A stretch of 7,457 nucleotides of DNA, taken from DASXTB01 sp036505615. GTDB taxonomy: Bacteria > Acidobacteriota > UBA6911 > JACQSX01. A program made the translations under genes and the position numbers. Positions 1 to 5,351 of this stretch are shown in pieces. The stretch spans positions 1-7,457 of the forward strand of contig DASXTB010000037.1 in the NCBI GenBank assembly GCA_036505615.1, read 5' to 3'. The notes beneath the pieces were generated by a model. The model searched no databases. It was not told the origin of the DNA and saw only the letters and a program-made list of their open reading frames with translations. The first letter of the stretch is position 1, and every line of letters starts with the position of its first letter.

Positions 1-316
1 CGAAAATCTGGATTTCGTATTTATCCCGCATGTAGACTCCGGAGTTGCTGCCTGGCGGAATCTTGAACTCCACGTGCAACTGAAAGTCATAAAACTCACG
101 GTCGGTCATCAGGTCCGTGCTCGGCTTGGTGTTTTCATACACTCCGTCGGGCAGCACCTTCCATCCGTTGAGTCCGTCGGCCTTGCGCAGATGCCAGCCG
201 GAAAGGTCTTTTCCGTTGAACAGCTCAATCCAGCCCTTTTCTATGTTCTTGTTGTCGCCGGCAGAATGTGAAATTGCCATCAAAGCCAGCAGTGCAACGA
301 GCCAAACTTTACGCAT
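1..316 (-). CDS. DUF1080 (3-keto-disaccharide hydrolase-like) secreted protein, 5' part
   Basis: Open reading frame running off the left edge; 105 codons of the N-terminus are present. It begins MRKVWLVALLALMAISHS, a short basic-hydrophobic signal peptide (residues 1-18), so the product is probably exported. The mature part opens with the DUF1080/PF06439 hallmark GWIELFNGKDLSGWHL (residues 28-43), then GWKVLPDGVYENT and the core strand PPGSNSGVYMRDKYEIQI (87-104), characteristic of this concanavalin-like fold family. Family members act on glycosides, including 3-keto-disaccharides; the exact substrate cannot be read here. The start ATG has a GAGGA ribosome-binding sequence about 8 nt upstream, and the gene follows the epimerase-like gene by only 14 nt, so the two are very likely co-transcribed. 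Family assignment is strong; the pathway is inferred. The C-terminal half is outside the window. Confidence 0.88.
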   Translation of the reverse strand, partial: MRKVWLVALLALMAISHSAGDNKNIEKGWIELFNGKDLSGWHLRKADGLNGWKVLPDGVYENTKPSTDLMTDREFYDFQLHVEFKIPPGSNSGVYMRDKYEIQIF

Positions 317-330
317 CGAATCGATCCTCA

Positions 331-1200
331 TCAAGCCAGCGCCTGCTTGCAGTAGGCAAGGCACCGCTTTACTTCCTCAATCGTATCTCCGCCCCTGTAC
401 TCGTATTCAATATTAGCCGGTATCTTCCATTTGTGTTTCTTCAACAGGCCGAGAACTTCCTTGATCGGCGCATCCCCCTGTCCAAACGGGACGGTCTCAC
501 CTTGATTGCGTTTTCGATCTTTTATATGGAGCGTCACGATGCGATCGTGATGTTTGCGGAGAAAATCTACGGCGTCGAAGTTGGCGGCGGTGAAATGTCC
601 GATGTCCAAATTGATGGCGATGTATTCAGAAGCGCCCTCCATCGCTTTGGCGAAGTCATCAGGAGTGGCGAATTCGTTGGGACGGATTGCGGAGTGGTTG
701 TGCATTCCGACACGGATCTTTGCCTTCCTGGCAAACGGGTCGATGCGTCTGGCCGTGCTCACATTGCTGGAGGCGGTTAAGACCCGGACGCCGAGCGCCT
801 TGGCCATTTCGAAACCGCGGGCGATCTCTGCATCGGTAAAATCGTCTCGAAAACTCAGATTGTAGGCATAAAGCTCGATGCCGGCTCGGTCGAATTTTTC
901 GCGCACCTTCCTGAAGTCATCCAGCGGCACGGATAAGCGCCACTGGCGGAGCGCTTCGCGCTCTTGCCCGCGAGGTTCAACGTGGCCTTGAAAAAGCTCG
1001 CAACTGCTTAAGCCGACATCGAGCATCCCCTGAATTGCATCGTCCAATGATCGGTCCCGAAAGCTATAGCTCTGTACGCCGATCTGAACGCCGTTGAATT
1101 TTGAATTCGGCTTGCCGGCCGCTTGTAGCAGATTTGAGGGAAACAGAGAGGCAGTAAAAGCCCCTAGAGTGAGCTTGTTCCATTCTCTTCGAGTGAGCAT
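331..1200 (-). CDS. Tat-exported sugar phosphate isomerase/epimerase-like TIM-barrel protein
   Basis: Protein of 289 residues in the xylose isomerase-like TIM-barrel family (AP_endonuc_2, PF01261). The N-terminus MLTRREWNKLTLGAF followed by a hydrophobic stretch resembles a twin-arginine signal (R4-R5), implying folded export. Barrel motifs in order: GVQIGVQSYSFRD (37-49), CELFQGHVEP (67-76), YAYNLSF, VGMHNHSAI (164-172), INLDIGHFTAAN (196-207), TLHIKDR and the late strand NIEYEY (263-268). E68, H167, D199/H202 and E264 are the likely metal-site region. I chose the ATG at 1200: an in-frame TTG 18 nt upstream has no ribosome-binding site, whereas GGAAG lies just before this ATG, though closely spaced. 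Paired with the downstream DUF1080 gene it resembles the exported sugar-epimerase plus keto-glycoside hydrolase pairs common in Acidobacteriota, Verrucomicrobiota and Planctomycetota; a role in oxidised-glycoside breakdown is inferred. Confidence 0.87.
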   Translation of the reverse strand: MLTRREWNKLTLGAFTASLFPSNLLQAAGKPNSKFNGVQIGVQSYSFRDRSLDDAIQGMLDVGLSSCELFQGHVEPRGQEREALRQWRLSVPLDDFRKVREKFDRAGIELYAYNLSFRDDFTDAEIARGFEMAKALGVRVLTASSNVSTARRIDPFARKAKIRVGMHNHSAIRPNEFATPDDFAKAMEGASEYIAINLDIGHFTAANFDAVDFLRKHHDRIVTLHIKDRKRNQGETVPFGQGDAPIKEVLGLLKKHKWKIPANIEYEYRGGDTIEEVKRCLAYCKQALA

Positions 1201-1225
1201 AATCTTCCAGTTAGTCAACTTGGCG

Positions 1226-1377
1226 GGTTGGCAAGTTCGAGAGTCGAAAGTCCAAAGTCGAAGGTCGAAAGTCTAGAAACAAATCAACTTCGCTTCGATT
1301 TGGTGCTCTGACTTTGATTTTGGACCTGCGACTTTCGACCTTCGACTTTGGACTTTCGACTTTCGAACCTGCCAACC
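1226..1377. repeat. 48-nt inverted repeat built from AGTCGAA-type heptamers
   Basis: Left arm 1226-1273 and right arm 1330-1377 are reverse complements at 46 of 48 positions, separated by a 56-nt loop. The outer ends are GGTTGGC and GCCAACC. The inner part of each arm is a 7-bp periodic run: AGTCGAA, AGTCCAA, AGTCGAA, GGTCGAA, AGTC (1242-1273). It begins 8 nt after the peroxiredoxin stop codon and ends 26 nt before the epimerase start, both genes being on the minus strand, so a transcript crossing it would form a very long stem. No flanking target-site duplication is visible and no transposase is present. It may be a non-autonomous dispersed repeat that also ends or insulates transcription. 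Confidence 0.9.
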
Positions 1378-1384
1378 TATTTGA

Positions 1385-1957
1385 TTATTGCAAAGCCCCA
1401 CAGGCCGTCTTTGCTCCGCCGATTTCCAGCGCGTCTCGCCCGGTATCGATGTGGCGAATTATGCCCTCCTTGTCGATTACAAAAGTAACCCGCCTGTCCC
1501 AGCCCTTTTCTTCGTCAAGGACTCCGTAAGCGCGGCTTACTTTTTTGTGGAAATCGCTGAGCAGAGGAAACGTGATGCCCTCTTTTTCCGCGAAAGCTTT
1601 CTGGGAGGGGACCGTGTCGATGCTGATTCCAAGAACCTGACTGTTCTTCTGATCAAAATGGGCCATATCAGCCTGATATGACTTCATCTCTCTGGTTCAA
1701 CCACCGGTGAACGCCAGGACATAAAAAGCCAAAACCACGTTCTTTTTTCCCTTGAAGTCACTCAGGCGGACCTTCTTGGAGTTTTGGTCGGGAAGTTCGA
1801 AGTCCGGCGCGGCATCACCCACTTTTAATGTGGTGGCAGGGGTGGTAGCGGCTGCGGATTGGGCAGCCTGACGACCGAACACGAACAGGCATTCAAAGCC
1901 GATCAACAGAACCGTTAGAACTACAGACACCCACAGCGTGGACCTTCGCTTTGTCAT
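1385..1957 (-). CDS. Membrane-anchored peroxiredoxin, candidate selenoprotein (in-frame TGA = Sec87)
   Basis: Continuous frame of 190 residues if the TGA at 1697-1699 is read as selenocysteine. Residues 8-28 form one hydrophobic signal-anchor segment, followed by an A/T-rich linker and an AhpC/TSA-type thioredoxin fold: LKVGDAAPDFELPDQ (44-58), VRLSDFKGKKNVVLAFYVLA (63-82), FTGG-U-TREMKSYQAD (83-97), VLGISIDT, FPLLSDF, and DRRVTFVIDKEGIIRHI (154-170), which carries the usual conserved Arg. The TGA falls exactly where the peroxidatic Cys of the PxxxTxxC motif sits (V80, T84, U87; the Pro is Val). Sequence on both sides stays in one frame and matches the family, so no frameshift is needed. An SD-like AGAGGAGG precedes the ATG. 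The only Cys after U87 is C186. Probable role: reduction of peroxides at the outer face of the inner membrane. The alternative is a Cys-to-stop nonsense mutation (pseudogene). Confidence 0.78.
1662..1682 (-). promoter_or_regulatory. Candidate bacterial SECIS hairpin after the in-frame UGA
   Basis: On the coding (minus) strand GUCAUAUCAG pairs with CUGAUAUGGC with one G-U wobble; drawn realistically it is an eight-pair stem closing an AGGCU apical loop. The stem starts 14 nt after the UGA and the loop lies 23-27 nt after it. Bacterial SECIS elements are hairpins inside the coding region just after the UGA, with a G among the first loop bases; the E. coli fdhF loop, as I recall it, is AGGUCU, close to the AGGCU here. 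SelB binding is inferred. Confidence 0.6.
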
Positions 1958-1981
1958 CGATGCCTCCTCTGTTTACCCGAT

Positions 1982-2010
1982 ATGTTACCCGGCGCGGACC
2001 GATACATCAA
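1982..2010 (-). promoter_or_regulatory. Possible sigma-70-type promoter of the peroxiredoxin gene
   Basis: On the minus strand TTGATG (2010-2005) and TAACAT (1987-1982) are separated by 17 nt, each matching four of six consensus bases. Transcription would start near 1975, leaving a short leader that holds the AGAGGAGG ribosome-binding site. Motif match only. Confidence 0.33.
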
Positions 2011-2126
2011 TATTGACGTTTGCGCCGGAAAGATTGAACCATTTTAATAGAGGTCCGACGTTTCAGCTTGCCATAATGTGATTTTCCTCACTTATCCTCC
2101 GACACACTCTCATTAGATAGTTGATG

Positions 2127-2188
2127 ATGCCACTTTTGGCTGTGGCATGAATCTTTGTAGATGGCACCCGGGTTGAAATATCACCGGG
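2127..2188 (+). other. Two small hairpins upstream of the DUF5666 gene
   Basis: ATGCCAC (2127-2133) pairs with GTGGCAT (2142-2148) around an 8-nt loop, and CCCGG (2167-2171) pairs with CCGGG (2184-2188) around a 12-nt loop. They lie 48-109 nt before the start codon, in the likely promoter or leader of the surface-protein gene. They could be an operator or leader structure; neither is followed by a T-run, so they do not look like terminators. No convincing -35/-10 pair was found nearby. Confidence 0.3.
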
Positions 2189-2235
2189 ATTAGTTGGCAC
2201 AAATTGTACGCTTGATGCATTTTAAGGAGGGTTTT

Positions 2236-3930
2236 ATGAGAAGGCTGTCTGCTGCCAAAGCGCTTTTCTTCGGCGCAGTTCTTTTCTGCGGCCTGTTCTG
2301 CAGTATCTACGCGGAAGGCCTGAACAACAACGAGGTGGAGTTTACCGGCACTATTTCGACTTTGGTTCTCAACGGCGAGGGAGTGGGAACTGTCTTCATT
2401 CATGTTGAAAACGTCGATCTTCGCGTAATCGTGAACTCAAACGCCGAACTGAGTGATCAGGCCGGCGACTCCATTGAGATGTCCGGCCTGGCGGCCGGCG
2501 ATGTGGTGAAAGTGAAAGGGAAGTTCTCTGCCAGCGGAATTCTTGCTTCGGAAATTCAGTTGCAGGCCAAAACAAACGATGATTTTCAGTTGCGCGGGCG
2601 CATCACCAACGTTCAATCGTCTGGCGCAAATACATTGGTTTCACTTCTAGGCATTACCATCGTAGTGAATTCTGATACGAAGATCACAACTGATGAGGGG
2701 GCCAGCGCGCCCGTCACTGACCTCAAAAATGGAATGTTGGTCCAGGTGGCGGGCACTATTTCGGGAAGCACATGGACGGCAACCACGATCAAAATACTCT
2801 CCGAACAAAAGAAGAAGAACCAGGTGCGGTTTGCTGGGACCGTTCAGGCCGTGACATCGACAATGATTCAGGTCGAAGTGGATGGAGTCTCAGGGGGCCT
2901 GACGACAGTGCTATTGAACTCCAACACTCGGATTGTCGGAGATCTCGCCAAGGGTGTTCTGGTGGAAGTGAAAGGCACTCTGAATTCGGACCTGTCGGTA
3001 ACGGCAACCGAAGTGCGCGTTCTGCCGGCGTTGGAGATCAAGCCGGACGAGCGCAAGCTGAAAATCGGTGAGACTGGAAGCTTTACCGTGAAACTGCGGG
3101 AAACCGCTTCTGCCGACGTTAATGTCGCCTTGAGCTTGAGCGACGCATCTGTGCTTGCGCTTTCAACAGCTTCAATCACCATTCTCAAGGGAAATAAAAC
3201 CGCTGATTTCTCTGCCAATGGCCTGAAAGTTGGCTCTTCTGTAATCACGGCGGCGGCACTGGGACAAAAGGCGACGGCTAAAGTCACGGTGGGAGAAGTT
3301 TCCGAAAATGAGAATGAACAGCCGGCAGGCGATGTGAGGGTGGCGTTCGCGCCCGAGAAGATCAAAATGAGTTTGAATGACACTCGAGAGGTGGTGCTGC
3401 TGATTAAGCCTCCGCAGAAATCAGCCGTCACCGTCCAGTTCAGCGTAAAACCGGAGCTAGTGACTGTTCTGGCGAGCCGCGATTTTAGCAACGGCGCGGC
3501 GGCCTTGAAGGTCACCATTCAATCGGGCTCCAAGGAAGGAACCGCGTCGGTGGTGGCCACTCTCCCCAGTGCGCTGGGCGGCGGGAAGGCAGAACTGCTG
3601 GTAGAAGTCACTGCCAAGAAGGAAGGAAATGAGGAGGAAAACCCGGAGATTGATTTCCGTCCCGACGAAGTGGGACTGGGGGTAGGAGAAACTCGCGGCG
3701 TAAAACTACTATCCAGCACCAGCTTCGACAAGGACGTCCCCATTATCATCTCCAGTGGGGGAACCATCGTGCAGGCACCCTCGTCTGTGGTTCTTTCTGC
3801 GGGCAACAAGTCAGTATCGGTTTCCGTCCTGGGAAAGGCTGAAGGCAAGGTAACTCTGATCGCCGCGCTCCCGTCTTCTCTTGGAGGCGATACCGCTAAA
3901 TTGGAAGTTGAAGTGAGAAATAAGAAGTAA
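2236..3930 (+). CDS. Secreted modular protein: three DUF5666-like plus three Ig-like domains
   Basis: Protein of 564 residues. MRRLSAAKALFFGAVLFCGL begins a classical signal peptide, with likely cleavage after IYA (residue 26). Residues about 33-113, 117-190 and 195-265 are three related beta-rich modules of the pattern F-x-G-x-I ... VVxVxG ... ATxIxIL, typical of DUF5666. Three longer Ig-like modules follow (about 265-360, 366-465, 471-564), each with a 'xIxFxPdevxlxvGetrxvxL' entry and a closing Val-rich strand; the last two share ATLPSALGG/AALPSSLGG ends, showing internal duplication. It ends on the last strand with no anchor, so it is secreted or periplasmic, perhaps adhesive or structural. 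The ATG at 2236 has AAGGAGG upstream at good spacing; an in-frame TTG at 2194 would put a non-signal extension in front and is rejected. Function of DUF5666 is unknown; transcribed alone. Confidence 0.85.
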   Translation: MRRLSAAKALFFGAVLFCGLFCSIYAEGLNNNEVEFTGTISTLVLNGEGVGTVFIHVENVDLRVIVNSNAELSDQAGDSIEMSGLAAGDVVKVKGKFSASGILASEIQLQAKTNDDFQLRGRITNVQSSGANTLVSLLGITIVVNSDTKITTDEGASAPVTDLKNGMLVQVAGTISGSTWTATTIKILSEQKKKNQVRFAGTVQAVTSTMIQVEVDGVSGGLTTVLLNSNTRIVGDLAKGVLVEVKGTLNSDLSVTATEVRVLPALEIKPDERKLKIGETGSFTVKLRETASADVNVALSLSDASVLALSTASITILKGNKTADFSANGLKVGSSVITAAALGQKATAKVTVGEVSENENEQPAGDVRVAFAPEKIKMSLNDTREVVLLIKPPQKSAVTVQFSVKPELVTVLASRDFSNGAAALKVTIQSGSKEGTASVVATLPSALGGGKAELLVEVTAKKEGNEEENPEIDFRPDEVGLGVGETRGVKLLSSTSFDKDVPIIISSGGTIVQAPSSVVLSAGNKSVSVSVLGKAEGKVTLIAALPSSLGGDTAKLEVEVRNKK

Positions 3931-3941
3931 GCTAGCTTTTT

Positions 3942-3982
3942 CCTCAGGGTGTCTTCTTTGCGAAGAAGAAGACGCCCTGAGG
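3942..3982 (+). terminator. Long hairpin after the DUF5666 gene, probable transcription end
   Basis: CCTCAGGGTGTCTTCTT (3942-3958) pairs with AAGAAGACGCCCTGAGG (3966-3982), 17 pairs with one G-U, around a 7-nt loop, starting 11 nt after the stop codon. There is no T-run on the 3' side (a T5 run precedes the stem instead), so it is not a textbook intrinsic terminator; it may end transcription or protect the mRNA 3' end. Confidence 0.5.
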
Positions 3983-4020
3983 AGCCTGTCTCAAAACTAT
4001 GAAACCATAGGGAACGCGGC

Positions 4021-4036
4021 GCGGCCGTAAGGCCGC
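4021..4036. repeat. GCGGCC-GTAA-GGCCGC hairpin
   Basis: Perfect 6-bp GC-only stem with a GTAA tetraloop in the gene-free region; same style as the palindromes near the right end of the window. Confidence 0.6.
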
Positions 4037-4053
4037 AACCAAAACGTAGCTAG

Positions 4054-4074
4054 TCATCGGTCATCGGTCATCGG
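4054..4074. repeat. TCATCGG heptamer, three perfect tandem copies
   Basis: Three exact head-to-tail copies of TCATCGG. The 7-bp period matches that of the unrelated AGTCGAA repeat at 1242-1273. Confidence 0.9.
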
Positions 4075-4168
4075 TTTGAGAATCTTCCTAGAAGAACAAG
4101 ATGTCGCACGTTTGTGTCACGGGGGACCACAATGAATTCCGGCTGGCCACTTGCCACTGCACTCACCG

Positions 4169-4308
4169 ACAGAGCCGAGGCCGGAAGGGCGCGGCAATCT
4201 AAGAATACGCACAACCCTATAACTGAAAATATCTAGCCCGCTCGAGCACGGTGGGACTGCCGAAGCCGGCCATTCTGGCGCGCCGCGCCCTTCCGGCCGC
4301 GGCTCTGT
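4169..4308. repeat. 27-nt GC-rich inverted repeat pair (MITE-like)
   Basis: Left arm 4169-4195 and right arm 4282-4308 are reverse complements at 26 of 27 positions (ACAGAGCCGAGGCCGG... against ...CCGGCCGCGGCTCTGT), separated by 86 nt that are less GC-rich at the left and hold no gene. This arrangement resembles a short non-autonomous element or a large cruciform. No target-site duplication was recognised. Confidence 0.85.
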
Positions 4309-4369
4309 GGCTGCACACAATGCGGTGTTCGGCTAGCGGTCCATTTTCCAAATCTAAATTGCCCCAGTC

Positions 4370-4384
4370 CATACCGGCGGTATG
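4370..4384 (-). terminator. Palindrome downstream of the YfiT-like gene
   Basis: CATACCG and CGGTATG form a compact palindrome 55 nt past the stop codon of the minus-strand gene. It could mark the transcript end, but it has no U-run after it on the minus strand, so the call is weak. Confidence 0.25.
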
Positions 4385-4439
4385 ATCTCACCCGCCACAG
4401 GTAGGACTACAGATTTCTACTGAAAACCGCGGAGACCCG

Positions 4440-4967
4440 CTAATTCCAACCCATACGCTCGCGTAGTGACGTGATGTGGGCAACATGATGGCGGCCGTGC
4501 CATGCGTACATGGCCAGCAGTGCATCGAGAGTCATTATGCCAAGCTCCGGGTGCTGAAGCGTCCGCGCAAAGTCTCGGGCGGCAAGCGAACGCAGCAGGA
4601 CAACCCACCGCTCATGCAGAGATTCCAGCAGGCTCAAAGATGTTTCCACGGGTGTCTTTCGCACATCTTCGAGGGACGCCCAGAGCTTCTCGTCGTAAGG
4701 TTTAATAGTGGGTTGCCGTTCGGTCAGCGCCAGCTTAAATCGAACATAAGCGTTGAGGTGGCTGTCTGGAACGTGATGAACCACCTGGCGAACCGTCCAA
4801 CCTTCCGGACGATACGGAGTGTTGAGCTGTTTTTCCGACAACCCGGACACGGCCGCCCGCAGCTTGGCGGGGGCCCGGCTGATTTCTTTAATCAGCTTTC
4901 GCCGCTGCTCCTGTGTTGGATTCGGAAGGGGGAAAAATTTTCCTATGGGATAGCGCAAGTCCGCCAT
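4440..4967 (-). CDS. YfiT/BstA-like DinB-superfamily metalloprotein (thiol transferase-like)
   Basis: Protein of 175 residues, the normal length for the YfiT family (putative metal-dependent hydrolase; in Firmicutes BstA, bacillithiol S-transferase). Diagnostic segments: DLRYPIGKFFP (3-13), RPEGWTVRQVVHHVPDSHLN (53-72), RFKLALTERQPTIKPYDEKL (76-95) and YAWHGRHHVAHI (154-165). The His triad of the DinB four-helix fold is present: H65 (or H64) in helix 2 with H160/H161 and H164 near the C-terminus. The ATG at 4967 has GGAGG five bases upstream; an in-frame TTG four codons earlier overlaps that ribosome-binding site and is rejected. It follows the sigma-region-4-like gene by 28 nt, so both probably share a transcript. 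Family call is firm; whether the partner thiol is bacillithiol in this organism cannot be told from here. Confidence 0.88.
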   Translation of the reverse strand: MADLRYPIGKFFPLPNPTQEQRRKLIKEISRAPAKLRAAVSGLSEKQLNTPYRPEGWTVRQVVHHVPDSHLNAYVRFKLALTERQPTIKPYDEKLWASLEDVRKTPVETSLSLLESLHERWVVLLRSLAARDFARTLQHPELGIMTLDALLAMYAWHGRHHVAHITSLRERMGWN

Positions 4968-4995
4968 TTTGGCCTCCAAGGCGGAAGTCTTTATA

Positions 4996-5244
4996 TCAGA
5001 CTGCAGCAGCTCTGCGTAGGGGTTTCAGATTACGGATCAGTTTTGCCTGCGCCGCTGCCAGCAGCGTCTCTACTTCCTGGCTCGAGAGCGACAGTTTTGC
5101 GCTGATTTCTGTGAGAGGAAAGGCGTGATATTGATATAGGACGAAGACATCGCGCTCGGCCGATGAGAGTTCTTTGAGAGTGCCCAAGATGGCTTCCATC
5201 CAGCGATCTTTTTTTCCTTCACGATCAGCCGTGAATGTCTCCAT
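4996..5244 (-). CDS. Small stand-alone sigma-70 region-4-like HTH protein
   Basis: Protein of 82 residues. Residues 23-74 (LKELSSAERDVFVLYQYHAF, then PLTEISAKLSLSSQEVETLL, then AAAQAKLIRNL) match the region-4 helix-turn-helix of ECF-type sigma factors: the 'LSxxERxVFxLxxxxxxxLxEIAxxLxxSxxxVxxLxxxAxxxL' pattern. Region 2, needed for -10 recognition, is absent and no remnant is seen upstream, where the divergent dehydrogenase promoter begins. It may be a DNA-binding regulator, a sigma-like accessory protein, or the leftover of a sigma factor. The ATG at 5244 has a purine-rich GGGAGA about 8 nt upstream. It lies directly before the YfiT-like gene (28 nt gap), suggesting co-transcription. Confidence 0.75.
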   Translation of the reverse strand: METFTADREGKKDRWMEAILGTLKELSSAERDVFVLYQYHAFPLTEISAKLSLSSQEVETLLAAAQAKLIRNLKPLRRAAAV

Positions 5245-5295
5245 AACTCATCTCCCTGCTGCCGTGTAATACGTAAGAAGCGGCTAAGAAGTTTC

Positions 5296-5323
5296 TTGAA
5301 ATCGCGGAAACTGCTGCTAAAGT
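5296..5323 (+). promoter_or_regulatory. Possible promoter of the dienoyl-CoA reductase-like gene
   Basis: TTGAAA (5296-5301, five of six consensus) and TAAAGT (5318-5323, four of six) are 16 nt apart in the 107-nt divergent intergenic gap. Predicted start near 5330 gives a short leader with GGAG before the ATG. Motif match only. Confidence 0.33.
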
Positions 5324-5351
5324 CACCCCAAACTTGAAACTTGGAGAAATC

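Larger units (their letters stand above)
3983..4439. other. Gene-free repeat region
   Basis: No coding sequence with family resemblance or a credible start was found on either strand. The stretch contains a small CTATG/CATAG hairpin (3997-4010), a GCGGCC/GGCCGC hairpin (4021-4036), three tandem TCATCGG heptamers, a 27-nt inverted repeat pair and a CATACCG/CGGTATG palindrome (4370-4384) located after the stop of the YfiT-like gene. Confidence 0.7.

Noticed and set aside
268..780. 170-codon plus-strand frame
   Set aside because: Antisense to the epimerase and DUF1080 genes and without family resemblance.
1385..1687. Separate short gene starting at the ATG after the TGA
   Set aside because: It lacks the peroxiredoxin N-terminal half, has no proper ribosome-binding site for a separate gene, and continues the upstream frame exactly; it is the second half of one gene.
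2195..2211. Sigma-54-like TGGCAC...GC site before the DUF5666 gene
   Set aside because: The GG-to-GC spacing is 14 rather than 12, and the -12 element at the correct spacing is not GC.
2868..3518. 216-codon minus-strand frame inside the DUF5666 gene
   Set aside because: Ser/Thr-rich shadow of the repeated coding sequence on the other strand; no start signals.
3982..3997. GAGCCTGTCTCAAAA resembling an insertion-sequence end
   Set aside because: Only one such end was seen, with no matching inverted end or transposase in the window.
4117..4320. 67-codon minus-strand frame in the gene-free region
   Set aside because: Almost entirely made of the GC-rich inverted repeat; no ribosome-binding site or domain.
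4476..5105. 209-codon plus-strand frame
   Set aside because: It is antisense to the YfiT-like and sigma-4-like genes, which have clear family motifs and ribosome-binding sites; its own translation shows no recognisable domain.
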